From: Bacillota bacterium
Lineage (GTDB): Bacteria > Bacillota > Clostridia > Lachnospirales > Lachnospiraceae
NCBI GenBank assembly: GCA_023415655.1
Contig: JAEZKD010000171.1
Span: 1-8,139, forward strand
Length of the DNA: 8,139 nucleotides
Direction: 5' to 3'
Of the stretch, positions 1-6,199 are shown piece by piece; position 1 is the first letter of the stretch; each line of letters starts with the position of its first letter. The translations under genes were made by a program, and so were the position numbers. The notes beneath the pieces are model-generated. The model worked only from the letters and a program-made list of their open reading frames with translations, did no database searches and was not told the origin of the DNA.

Positions 1-231
1 ACTAATCGAGTGAAAATAGGCATTCAGTCGGTGAGCAGAAGTAAAAGCTACCCGACTAATTGAGTGAAAAGTTGAATTCAGTCGGTGGGAAGAAGTGAAA
101 TGACCCCGACTAATCGAGTGAAAAGAGGCATTCAGTCGGTGAAAAGAAGTGAAAGGTACCCGACTAATGGAGTGAAAATAGGCATTCAGTCGGTGAAAAG
201 AAGTAAAAGGTCCAGATTAATTGAATGAAGA
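1..231. repeat. 54-bp tandem repeat array, right end
   Basis: Four consecutive 54-bp units start at 1, 55, 109 and 163. A decayed fifth copy starts at 216 and loses similarity by about 231. The array is probably cut by the left window edge. Invariant blocks are ACTAAT, GAGTGAAAA, ATTCAGTCGGTG, AGAAGT and a CCCG end (CCAG in unit 4); the bases between them vary. CCGACTAAT at one unit's start can pair with ATTCAGTCGG inside the same unit (106-114 with 130-139, one bulged C). The same AGTCGG can instead pair with the next CCGACT (134-139 with 160-165). There are no unique spacers, so it is not CRISPR, and no open frame runs through it. It is best called an intergenic minisatellite. Confidence 0.93.
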
Positions 232-267
232 TATATACACATCAAAACGCAGGAGGAGTAACGAATT

Positions 268-295
268 TGTACATCCTAAAAAGATCAAATGTACA
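268..295. repeat. short inverted repeat between array and promoter
   Basis: TGTACAT (268-274) and ATGTACA (289-295) form a perfect 7-bp inverted repeat around a 14-nt AT-rich loop. It lies in the gene-free stretch 232-499, about 100 bp upstream of the promoter at 392. It could be a distant operator or chance symmetry. There is no T-run, so it is not an intrinsic terminator. I see nothing else supportable in 232-391. Confidence 0.35.
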
Positions 296-391
296 TTCTT
301 AACTTGACATTTATAGACAACAATTAGTGAATGAAATTCAGGGCAATTCATAATATTGCTTAGTAGACGTATATACAAAAAACAGTTTTTC

Positions 392-420
392 TTGACTGGG
401 TAATTTAGGGAGTATAGAAT
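392..420 (+). promoter_or_regulatory. sigma-A-like promoter for the 500-2500 gene cluster
   Basis: TTGACT (392-397), a 17-bp spacer and TAGAAT (415-420), with an overlapping TATAGA at 413. The start point would be near 427, giving a leader of about 70 nt before the ATG at 500. That ATG is preceded by AAGGAGA (486-492). No further good promoter is visible between the three downstream genes, so this one probably serves all of them. Confidence 0.65.
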
Positions 421-499
421 AAGAAACATATAAAAAGAAACGAAAAAAGATGAAGTATACGTGTGCGGATGAAAAGAGAAATAAAAAGGAGAGATTATT

Positions 500-862
500 A
501 TGCCATTGGTAAGAATCGATATGATCAAAGGTCACACAGAAGAATATAAAAAACAATTTTTAAATGCTGTCCATGATGGGTTAGAATTGGCGTTAGGTAT
601 TCCTGAGTGGGATCGTTTTCAAAGACTGAATGAGATAGATAATGAGTATTTTGAGAGAAGTGCTGAAAAAAGTGCTGATTTTTGTATCATTGAGTTAACG
701 TTATTCCTAGGGCGAAGTAAAGAGACCAAAGGAAAAGTGATAACAGAAATCACGAGGCTCTTAGTAGATCGATTACATATAAAACCAACGGATATTTTTA
801 TCATAATTAATGAACCACCTTTTGAGAATTGGGGCTTTGGAGGAGTCCAAAAAGAGGGATAA
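500..862 (+). CDS. tautomerase family protein (4-oxalocrotonate tautomerase-like)
   Basis: This 120-residue cytosolic protein begins MPLVRIDMIKGHTEEY. It has the hallmark of the tautomerase superfamily: a proline directly after the initiator Met, which becomes the N-terminal catalytic base once Met is removed. The length, roughly twice the 60-residue 4-OT subunit, and the C-terminal NWGFGG (110-115) fit the longer Tautomerase_2-type proteins common in Firmicutes. An acidic/hydrophobic segment at 60-70 and the IIINEPP strand at 101-107 fit the second beta-alpha-beta half. The start is supported by AAGGAGA seven bases upstream. It is first of three co-directional genes, with 50 nt to the next. 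The family acts on keto-enol substrates, but the physiological substrate cannot be read from sequence. Confidence 0.87.
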   Translation: MPLVRIDMIKGHTEEYKKQFLNAVHDGLELALGIPEWDRFQRLNEIDNEYFERSAEKSADFCIIELTLFLGRSKETKGKVITEITRLLVDRLHIKPTDIFIIINEPPFENWGFGGVQKEG

Positions 863-912
863 TAGGCTGTGAGATTGAACCAAGGAGCATAGAAGAGTAA
901 GGAGGTTATAAG

Positions 913-1671
913 ATGAGCATTATTGATACATTTGATAATCAATCAGAGGAGATAATTCAGCCAAGGAATGTGGTTCAACCGGTTGAGAATTTTCCTGAAG
1001 TAGTAATCGTCACATTTTCCTCCAAAATATGCGACTTAATAGTAACTTATGAGAAAGTAGAGCAGATTAGTGAATTGTCTTGTGGGTTTACAACAATACC
1101 AATCTATAAAATAGATATGAATGGTAAAGTATTTGCATTCTATTTGACTATGATTGGAGGTTCTGCATCTGCAGCTTTGATGGAAGAGGTTATTGCTAAG
1201 GGAGGGCGAAAGTTCTTGTTTTTTGGTTCCTGTGGTGTACTAGATAAGAATATAGTAACAAACCATCTGATTATTCCAACATCAGCATATCGTGATGAAG
1301 GAGTTAGTTATCATTATATGCAAGCATCTGACTACATAGATATTCCTAGCTCAAATCAGCTGACTGAGATTTTTGAGGAATTGAATTATCCCTATATCAA
1401 AACGAAAACCTGGACCACGGATGCATTTTATCGAGAGACTAGAAACAATATGCTAAAACGCAAAGAAGACGGTTGCTTAGTCGTTGAGATGGAATGTGCT
1501 TCTCTTACTGCAGTCGCTCAATTTCGTAAGGTAGACTTTTACCAATTTCTCTATACCGAAGATAGTTTAGACGGAGTAGAGTGGGATAAAAGAACAATGG
1601 GTAAATTAACGAGGGATGATAGAGAGAAGTATTTACTAATGGCATTAGAAGTTGCACAAAAAATATCATAA
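913..1671 (+). CDS. nucleoside phosphorylase family protein (PNP/uridine phosphorylase type)
   Basis: This 252-residue protein belongs to the PNP_UDP_1 fold, which cleaves N-glycosidic bonds of nucleosides, usually by phosphorolysis to base and ribose-1-phosphate. Visible landmarks are IGGSASA (81-87), the FGSCGVLD loop (104-111), IPTSAYRDEG (121-130), WTTDAFYRET (167-176) and VVEMECASL (190-198). The last carries the Glu-Met-Glu that contacts the sugar in this family. An N-terminal extension of about 27 residues precedes the first core strand. TAAGGAGGT (898-906) lies seven bases before the ATG, making this start firm. The gene sits between the tautomerase and the P-loop gene, 37 nt before the latter's chosen start. 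Base specificity cannot be assigned; a related nucleosidase activity is possible. I leave the symbol blank. Confidence 0.88.
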   Translation: MSIIDTFDNQSEEIIQPRNVVQPVENFPEVVIVTFSSKICDLIVTYEKVEQISELSCGFTTIPIYKIDMNGKVFAFYLTMIGGSASAALMEEVIAKGGRKFLFFGSCGVLDKNIVTNHLIIPTSAYRDEGVSYHYMQASDYIDIPSSNQLTEIFEELNYPYIKTKTWTTDAFYRETRNNMLKRKEDGCLVVEMECASLTAVAQFRKVDFYQFLYTEDSLDGVEWDKRTMGKLTRDDREKYLLMALEVAQKIS

Positions 1672-1708
1672 GTATGATAGAAGTACCTATAGAAAAAGGA
1701 GACATTAT

Positions 1709-2500
1709 ATGATTAATATTTTTGTAGAAGGAATTCCTGGCAGTGGCAAAAGCACATTATTACATAAATTGCAGGAACAGCTTCCGTTATATAAGTTTTA
1801 TTATGAAGGTGATTTATCCCCAATTGAACTAGCTTGGTGTTCTTATATGACATCAGAACAGTATGAGAAGGCAATCAATGATTGGCCACAACTGGAGAAG
1901 GAAATCAAAGAGAATTCTAGAATTGAAAATAACTACTATATTGTCTCATATACTAAAATTCATACCAGTAATCATCACTTTTATGATTACATGGGAAAGT
2001 ATGAGATTTACGGAGGACGTAGGGATTTACAAGAATTTAGACAGATTGTTATGGATAGGTTTCATCAATTTCATGGAACTGGAAATGTTTTTGAATGTTC
2101 CTTTTTTCAAAATATCATAGAGGAATTAATGCTATTCAGTGAATATGATGATGAGCAGATCCTAGAGTTCTATCGTAACCTAATTGCAAATATCTCAGAT
2201 GAATTTTTAGTAATACGATTGATGAATAAAGACATAGAAACTAGTATTAAACAGATTAAAGAAGAGCGCGTGAATGAACAAGGAGAAGAGGTTTGGTATC
2301 ATCTCATGATGGATTATCTCAGACAATCTCCTTATGGGAAATCGCATAAATACGATAGCTTTGATGACATAATGTCTCATTTTAATCGAAGGATATCGAT
2401 AGAACAGAGAATATCAGAGGAGCTATTACATCATAGATGTATTGATGTTGAAAGTAAAAATTATCGATTGGAAGAAATAATTGATTTGATGAAAGGATAA
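1709..2500 (+). CDS. P-loop NTPase, possible nucleotide/nucleoside kinase-like protein
   Basis: From the ATG at 1709 the product is 263 residues and starts MINIFVEGIPGSGKST. That gives a beta-strand directly followed by a Walker A motif (G8 to S15, K14). The frame is open upstream to 1652, but the 1709 start has AAAAGGAGA (1694-1702) at normal spacing. It also places the P-loop at the extreme N-terminus, as in small kinases, so I prefer it. NVFECSFFQN (126-135) is placed where deoxynucleoside kinases carry their catalytic acid. QIKEERVNEQGEEVW (182-196) resembles a charged lid. No Walker B is clear. A kinase role in nucleoside salvage beside the phosphorylase is inference; an unrelated AAA/P-loop function is possible. 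Confidence 0.8.
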   Translation: MINIFVEGIPGSGKSTLLHKLQEQLPLYKFYYEGDLSPIELAWCSYMTSEQYEKAINDWPQLEKEIKENSRIENNYYIVSYTKIHTSNHHFYDYMGKYEIYGGRRDLQEFRQIVMDRFHQFHGTGNVFECSFFQNIIEELMLFSEYDDEQILEFYRNLIANISDEFLVIRLMNKDIETSIKQIKEERVNEQGEEVWYHLMMDYLRQSPYGKSHKYDSFDDIMSHFNRRISIEQRISEELLHHRCIDVESKNYRLEEIIDLMKG

Positions 2501-2565
2501 TAGCAAGTGTTAGACTTATCCTTTGAATCTTTTCCTGTACTTTTGATTCTTTGAAGTAGAGTAAA

Positions 2566-2602
2566 TATAAGGCATGACACTGTTAAAGTGACATGCCTTA
2601 TA
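2566..2602. terminator. hairpin between convergent units (probable bidirectional terminator)
   Basis: An 11-bp stem (2566-2576 with 2592-2602), an A-A mismatch, then CAC/GTG, closed by a 7-nt loop (2581-2587). It lies 66 bp past the P-loop gene stop and 21 bp past the argS stop, exactly where two convergent transcripts need to end. The T-tract is weak on the + strand and only modest (TATATTT) on the minus strand, so termination efficiency is uncertain. Confidence 0.7.
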
Positions 2603-2622
2603 CTATGCATATTTGAGGAATT

Positions 2623-4320
2623 TTACATCTCTTCTGGACATTCCATCCCCAATAACATACAAGCGTCCTTAAGAACCATTTGTACGAGATCTACTACTAA
2701 AAGACGTGCTTTTTTAATGTCTTTGGTTGCAGTTAAAACAGGGCACTCATGGTAAAAACGATTGAAGGTAGTCGCAAGAGCAATAAGATACTTTGCAATT
2801 ACGGATGGCTCATTACGCTCTGCAGCGCTATAAATGGCATCCTCGTACCCTACTAATACTTTTACTAATGATATTGTGATTTCATCTGTCAAAACATGAT
2901 AATCGATATCTCCATTTAATTCTAAGTTAGAATTCTTCCTTAGAATACTTTTTGCACGTGCATAGGTGTACTGTACATAGGGACCAGTGGTGCCATCGAA
3001 GTTCAAAACTTCCTCCCACGAAAAGTCTATATTTTTTATCCTCTGATGATATAAATCATGAAAAATAATAGCACCGACACCTACTTGCTTGGCTACTAAT
3101 TCTTTATGACATAAAGAAGGATTTTTTTTATGAATTAAGTTCTTTGCACGTCTAATTGCCTCCCTTAATATCTCTTCTGCATAGACGATATTTCCGGTAC
3201 GTGTGGAAAGTTTTATCCCATTTAAGCTAACTAATCCGTATGGGATATGAACTAAATCTTTTGCCCATGGATAATGCATAAGCTCAATTGATTGGAACAC
3301 TTGTTTAAAATGTAAGGATTGCTCTAACCCTGTAACATAAAGACACTTATCAAAGTGATATGTCTTTTTTCGATATATTGCAGCAGCAATGTCACGAGAA
3401 TGATAAATAGAACCACCATCGCTCTTAGTAATCAGGCACGGTGGCATATCATATGCATCTAAATCGATAATCTTCGCACCTTGACTGTCCTTTAGTAAAT
3501 GCTTCTTTTCTAGTTCAGATATTAAACTTGGGACCTGGTCTCGATAAAAACTCTCTCCGTTGTATGAATCAAAGGAAACACCTAGCAGTTGATAGATTCG
3601 TTCATACTCTACCAAACTGATTTGTTTGAACCAATTCCATATCGTAATCGCTTCTGGATCATCTTGTTCTAGTTTCACAAACCAAGCACGTGCTTCTTCC
3701 ATTAGTTTCGGAGATTCCTTTGCTTCTGCATCAAATTTCACATAGATGCGTAATAATTCATCGATTCCATGTTGTTCTACTTCTTCTTTGCTACTCCAGT
3801 TTTTATACGCAACAATTAATTTACCAAATTGTGTTCCCCAATCACCCAAATGGTTGATACGAATTACATGATATCCTAGCTTTTTATAAATTTGATATAA
3901 GGAATTTCCGATTATTGTTGTCCTTAAATGACCAACATGGAATTTCTTTGCTATGTTCGGGGATGAATAATCCATACAGATTGTTTTATCTGCTCCAATC
4001 TTCTCAACTCCAAAATCTAATTTTCGTATTTGATTGATACTTGTTTTTATATATTGGGTTTTGTTCATATAAATGTTACAGTAGCCACCAACCACATCAA
4101 TTTTTTCAATTCCTAACCCCTTTTGATTGTGCGATAACACTTCTTTCAACATGGTAGCAATCTGATTTGGATTTGTACTGAATAATTTAGCGAACGAAAA
4201 GCATGGGATTGCATAATCACCAAGTGTTTCATCGGATGGAATCTCCAGGATTTTAATTACTTCATCATAAGTAATACCTTCTAGATTTTCAGCTACATAC
4301 TTACAAATTATCTTTTTCAT
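2623..4320 (-). CDS. argS: arginyl-tRNA synthetase
   Basis: This 565-residue class I synthetase charges tRNA-Arg with arginine in the cytosol. The N-terminal ~110 residues form the ArgRS-specific tRNA-binding domain. SSPNIAKKFHVGHLRTT (119-135) is the family signature containing the HIGH-type motif (H128, H131). NHLGDWGTQFGKL (156-168) is also highly typical. KLSTRTGNIV (370-379) is the KMSKS-equivalent loop. A DALR anticodon-binding domain follows from about residue 445 (GPYVQYTYAR) to the C-terminus. Length is normal and no core motif is missing. The ATG at 4320 is preceded by AAGGAGG. It is transcribed alone, convergent to the upstream cluster, after a long leader with an arginine-rich peptide and a terminator. 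Whether the genome has a second argS cannot be seen here. Confidence 0.97.
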   Translation of the reverse strand: MKKIICKYVAENLEGITYDEVIKILEIPSDETLGDYAIPCFSFAKLFSTNPNQIATMLKEVLSHNQKGLGIEKIDVVGGYCNIYMNKTQYIKTSINQIRKLDFGVEKIGADKTICMDYSSPNIAKKFHVGHLRTTIIGNSLYQIYKKLGYHVIRINHLGDWGTQFGKLIVAYKNWSSKEEVEQHGIDELLRIYVKFDAEAKESPKLMEEARAWFVKLEQDDPEAITIWNWFKQISLVEYERIYQLLGVSFDSYNGESFYRDQVPSLISELEKKHLLKDSQGAKIIDLDAYDMPPCLITKSDGGSIYHSRDIAAAIYRKKTYHFDKCLYVTGLEQSLHFKQVFQSIELMHYPWAKDLVHIPYGLVSLNGIKLSTRTGNIVYAEEILREAIRRAKNLIHKKNPSLCHKELVAKQVGVGAIIFHDLYHQRIKNIDFSWEEVLNFDGTTGPYVQYTYARAKSILRKNSNLELNGDIDYHVLTDEITISLVKVLVGYEDAIYSAAERNEPSVIAKYLIALATTFNRFYHECPVLTATKDIKKARLLVVDLVQMVLKDACMLLGMECPEEM

Positions 4321-4379
4321 TCAGCCTCCTTATTGTTATCATCTATAAACGATAACGACTCTTTGGAATCTCAAACTAT

Positions 4380-4429
4380 AAAAAAAGAACCGTAATTGAA
4401 TCAGTGTTAACCAAATTCATTACGGTTCT
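4380..4429 (-). terminator. intrinsic terminator in argS leader (attenuator)
   Basis: On the minus strand AGAACCGTAAT (4429-4419) pairs perfectly over 11 bp with ATTACGGTTCT (4396-4386). GAAT/ATTC adds four more pairs past a bulged A, and seven T residues (4386-4380) follow. It lies about 60 nt upstream of the argS ATG and well downstream of the promoter, so unconditional termination here would silence argS. That is the hallmark of an attenuator. Its 5' arm is also the 3' arm of the antiterminator at 4421-4459. Confidence 0.9.
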
Positions 4430-4459
4430 GCATTTATATTATTAATAAACAGCACCGCA
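4421..4459 (-). promoter_or_regulatory. argS antiterminator stem
   Basis: TGCGGTGCTG (4459-4450) pairs with CAGAACCGTA (4430-4421) over nine pairs (one a G-U) with one internal G-A mismatch, enclosing a 19-nt AT-rich loop. It consumes nine of the eleven base-paired residues of the terminator's 5' arm, so the two structures exclude each other. By-eye pairing only. Confidence 0.65.
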
Positions 4460-4538
4460 CAGAAACAAGACGTACCAATCTTGCAACTATGCGGATATAA
4501 CCTTACATTAGTCGCAAGAATTTACGTCTCTGTCTGCG
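4455..4538 (-). promoter_or_regulatory. argS leader switch stems that control the antiterminator
   Basis: Three alternative pairings meet here on the minus strand. (1) Arg codons CGCA(GA)CAGA (4538-4529) with TCTGTGCG (4463-4456). (2) The end of the peptide frame, TCTTGCGAC (4519-4511), with GTTGCAAGA (4487-4479), extended by AGACGTA (4529-4523) with TACGTCT (4474-4468). (3) CCGCATAG (4494-4487) with CTGTGCGG (4462-4455). Pairings 1 and 3 both capture bases needed for the antiterminator. Pairing 2 traps CCGCATAG in its loop and so opposes pairing 3. This fits a translation-sensing switch. Confidence 0.6.
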
Positions 4539-4568
4539 TCTTAAGCTGTTTACTAAATATAGATTCAT
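4503..4568 (-). CDS. arginine-rich leader peptide of argS
   Basis: A 21-codon frame on the minus strand starts ATG at 4568 and stops TAA at 4505-4503. Arg occupies residues 10, 11, 12, 14, 15 and 19 (core LRRRQRRKFLRLM), using AGA, CGC, AGA, AGA, CGT and CGA. GGAGG (4582-4578) lies nine bases before the ATG. The frame begins about 23 nt after the predicted transcription start and ends about 75 nt before the terminator stem. The peptide itself probably has no function. Its translation rate would report charged tRNA-Arg supply, as in leader peptides of amino acid biosynthesis operons. Six arginines in 21 residues directly upstream of the arginyl-tRNA synthetase is unlikely to be coincidence. 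Too short for ordinary gene finding. Confidence 0.85.
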   Translation of the reverse strand: MNLYLVNSLRRRQRRKFLRLM

Positions 4569-4597
4569 AGTTCAATTCCTCCAAAAATATTTCACCT

Positions 4598-4626
4598 ATC
4601 ATATCATATCTATTTTTAAAATACAA
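4598..4626 (-). promoter_or_regulatory. sigma-A-like promoter for the argS leader
   Basis: On the minus strand TTGTAT (4626-4621), a 17-bp AT-rich spacer and TATGAT (4603-4598). The start point would be near 4591, leaving only about nine nucleotides before the leader peptide's GGAGG. Confidence 0.65.
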
Positions 4627-4742
4627 CTACTTTTAAAAACTACTATTTTATCAAGTACATCAGCCAATAATTTGACTTCTCTTTATAAAATGAATTAGTA
4701 ATTAATATAGGCAAATTCAACGGATCCATAACAAATAGCAGT

Positions 4743-4770
4743 TTGGAAACCATAAATTAAATGTTATAAT
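4743..4770 (+). promoter_or_regulatory. extended -10 promoter for the AraC-type regulator
   Basis: TTGGAA (4743-4748), a 16-bp spacer and TATAAT (4765-4770), preceded by TG at -14/-15 (TGTTATAAT). The start near 4777 gives a long leader of about 184 nt before the ATG at 4961. Apart from this promoter the gene-free stretch 4627-4960 holds only small AT-rich dyads that I do not consider convincing. Confidence 0.6.
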
Positions 4771-4960
4771 GACAGAAAGGATTATAAGTGACAATTATTT
4801 GTGAAATCACATTTTACCTAATTGTAGATAGAAAAATATGAAACATGAATGTTTAAGCCTTAAGGGAAAGAACGATTATAAACTCTCATAAGAAGATGTT
4901 GAAAGAGAGGATTCTCATCTATACTCTTGTTATACTTAGTCATGAAAGGAGATGTGATCT

Positions 4961-5806
4961 ATGGATTGGAATATGCGACTAACAAAAGCTCTTGATTACA
5001 TAGAGGAAAATTTATGTAATGACATTGATTTTGAGCACGCTGCTAAATTAGCATTTTGTTCTCGTAATGATTTATCTAATATGTTTTATCTTGTTACGGG
5101 AATACAACTAAGCGAATACATCAGGCGCCGACGTCTTTCGCTTGCAGCACTTGATCTACAAAACAGTGATGAAAAAATTATTGACATCTCAATGAAATAT
5201 GGATATTCATCACCAACTGCATTTAATCGAGCGTTTCAAAATCAGCATAAGGCTTCACCACAATATGTAAGGAGTCGAAAGATCTTTATTCATTCTTATC
5301 CTCGCATCACTTTTCAAATTAAACTGAATGGAGAGGTCAAAATGAAGTGTAGAATTGAGAAAAAACCTGCTTTTCAAGTGGTTGGAGTTAAGAAAACCTT
5401 CAGAAACGATGCAGTAGAGAATTTAGTACCAGATTTTTGGAGCGAGTTACCACAAGAAACATATGCAAAACTAAAAAGACTTTCGAATGGAGAACCAAAA
5501 GGAATGTTAGGGCTATGTGCTTGCTTTGAGGATGGGCATACCTTTGATTATTACATTGCTGTATCAACGAAGCATACTGAGGTCGAAGGGTTAGATACGA
5601 TTTCTATACCAGAAGCAACCTGGGCAATTTTCGAAGCTGAAGGTACAATTTTGGAGTTAGTGGATCGAATATGGAAAGAGTGGTTTCCGTCCTCAGGATA
5701 CCGTAGAGGAGATAATTCGATTCCTGATATTGAGTCATATTTTGATTATGATTTTCCAAAAGACAATTACACCTATGAACTTTGGTACCCTGTTGTTAAG
5801 GAGTAA
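4961..5806 (+). CDS. AraC family transcriptional regulator with GyrI-like effector-binding domain
   Basis: A 281-residue two-domain regulator. Residues 5-105 form an AraC-type double helix-turn-helix: the first helix pair is around DFEHAAKLAFCSRNDLSNMF (23-42), the second around IIDISMKYGYSSPTAFNRAF (73-92), followed by the typical HKASPQYVR. Residues about 127-281 match the GyrI-like/effector-binding domain, with the IEKKPAFQVVGV opening strand and ending ELWYPV. The DNA-binding half is N-terminal, as in Rob, not C-terminal as in AraC. Such proteins usually bind small, often toxic molecules and activate resistance or efflux genes. AAGGAG (4946-4951) supports the start. It lies upstream of the 5964 promoter, the accessory methyltransferases and a VOC remnant, which it might regulate (inference). 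Confidence 0.92.
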   Translation: MDWNMRLTKALDYIEENLCNDIDFEHAAKLAFCSRNDLSNMFYLVTGIQLSEYIRRRRLSLAALDLQNSDEKIIDISMKYGYSSPTAFNRAFQNQHKASPQYVRSRKIFIHSYPRITFQIKLNGEVKMKCRIEKKPAFQVVGVKKTFRNDAVENLVPDFWSELPQETYAKLKRLSNGEPKGMLGLCACFEDGHTFDYYIAVSTKHTEVEGLDTISIPEATWAIFEAEGTILELVDRIWKEWFPSSGYRRGDNSIPDIESYFDYDFPKDNYTYELWYPVVKE

Positions 5807-5963
5807 CTAATAGTATGTATTTGTGAACCTTGATAATTTGGAGTGTCAAGACTTAGGTAAAAATCTCAGGGATTTTGAATTGTTCAGCAGCACAAGAGGA
5901 AGTCTAGTTTAATTGATTTTCTCTTTTGAGAGGATATATTTAGAATATAAATGATAATTTTTC

Positions 5964-5992
5964 TTGACAACAGATAATTATGGGAATATAAT
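5964..5992 (+). promoter_or_regulatory. perfect consensus sigma-A promoter
   Basis: TTGACA (5964-5969), exactly 17 bp, TATAAT (5987-5992): a full match to consensus. The start would be near 5999, about 66 nt before the leader peptide ATG. Such strength is typical where expression is limited further downstream, here by the terminator at 6164. The stretch 5807-5963 between the regulator and this promoter holds only weak hairpins without T-runs (for example 5860-5876). Confidence 0.9.
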
Positions 5993-6064
5993 GCAAAAGA
6001 AATGTAGAAACAATTGTAAATTCAAAAGCACATTTTGAATGAAGAAAGAAAAGGAGGTAATAAC

Positions 6065-6136
6065 ATGTATATTTCTATTAGTGCAAAAAGTAACTTAATA
6101 ACAACATGCAAGTTGACCTCTGGTATGCTTTTGTAA
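6065..6136 (+). CDS. 23-residue leader peptide upstream of an intrinsic terminator
   Basis: ATG at 6065 opens a 23-codon frame (MYISISAKSN... ending SGMLL) with TAA at 6134-6136. AAGGAGGT (6051-6058) is a near-perfect Shine-Dalgarno at ideal spacing, stronger than those of most full genes here. It sits between a consensus promoter and an intrinsic terminator, the layout of leader peptides that control antibiotic-response genes by ribosome stalling. No single amino acid dominates (Ser, Thr, Leu and Ile are frequent), so drug- or nascent-peptide-dependent stalling is likelier than amino acid sensing. The last five codons plus the stop form one side of a possible antiterminator (6121-6166). I do not recognise the peptide. 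Confidence 0.7.
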   Translation: MYISISAKSNLITTCKLTSGMLL

Positions 6137-6166
6137 TTTAGACTACTAATTTACGAGTTTATGCCG
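6121..6166 (+). promoter_or_regulatory. possible antiterminator stem overlapping leader peptide end
   Basis: TGGTAT (6121-6126) pairs with ATGCCG (6161-6166, two G-U). After small bulges CTT (6128-6130) pairs with GAG (6155-6157), GTAA (6133-6136) with TTAC (6151-6154), and TTAG (6138-6141) with CTAA (6146-6149). The result is a long imperfect hairpin that takes the first bases of the terminator stem (from 6163). A ribosome at the stop codon would open it and let the terminator form. A ribosome held early in the peptide would leave it intact. Confidence 0.45.
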
Positions 6167-6199
6167 TGGCGTCTTGCCACGGTTTTTTGTTGTCTTTTT
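6164..6199 (+). terminator. strong intrinsic terminator after leader peptide
   Basis: CCGTGGC (6164-6170) and GCCACGG (6176-6182) make a perfect 7-bp GC-rich stem with a GTCTT loop, followed by TTTTTT (6183-6188) and a second run of seven T (6193-6199). It lies 27 nt past the leader peptide stop and about 190 nt before the next ribosome binding site. Confidence 0.92.

Noticed and set aside
1..231. CRISPR array
   Set aside because: The repeats abut directly at 54 bp with no unique spacers, and no cas gene is present.
267..302. 11-codon TTG-start frame behind AGGAGGAG
   Set aside because: There is a good Shine-Dalgarno-like stretch, but no promoter, a TTG start and no gene or terminator organised around it. 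Too little to call.
619..942. Minus strand open frames over the tautomerase, phosphorylase and methyltransferase genes and the intergenic regions
   Set aside because: They are shadows of the + strand genes or AT-rich noise, without ribosome binding sites or recognisable motifs.
1652..1708. Upstream start giving a 282-residue P-loop protein overlapping the phosphorylase gene
   Set aside because: The extra 19 residues are basic and unlike a kinase N-terminus. The ATG at 1709 has AAAAGGAGA at proper spacing and places the P-loop as expected.
4380..4590. T-box riboswitch upstream of argS
   Set aside because: A synthetase leader with a terminator invites this reading. I could not find the conserved T-box element (GGGTGGNACCGCG type) or a specifier-loop layout, only a partial GTGCGGTGC. 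The Arg-rich peptide explains the leader better.
4672..4700. TTGACT at 4672 as -35 of a promoter for the AraC-type gene
   Set aside because: The hexamer at the right distance (TTAGTA) is a poor -10. The extended -10 at 4765 is much better.
4807..4868. Short frames in the long leader of the AraC-type gene
   Set aside because: Frames of 5-17 codons occur, but none has a ribosome binding site and no terminator follows, so an attenuator is not supported there.
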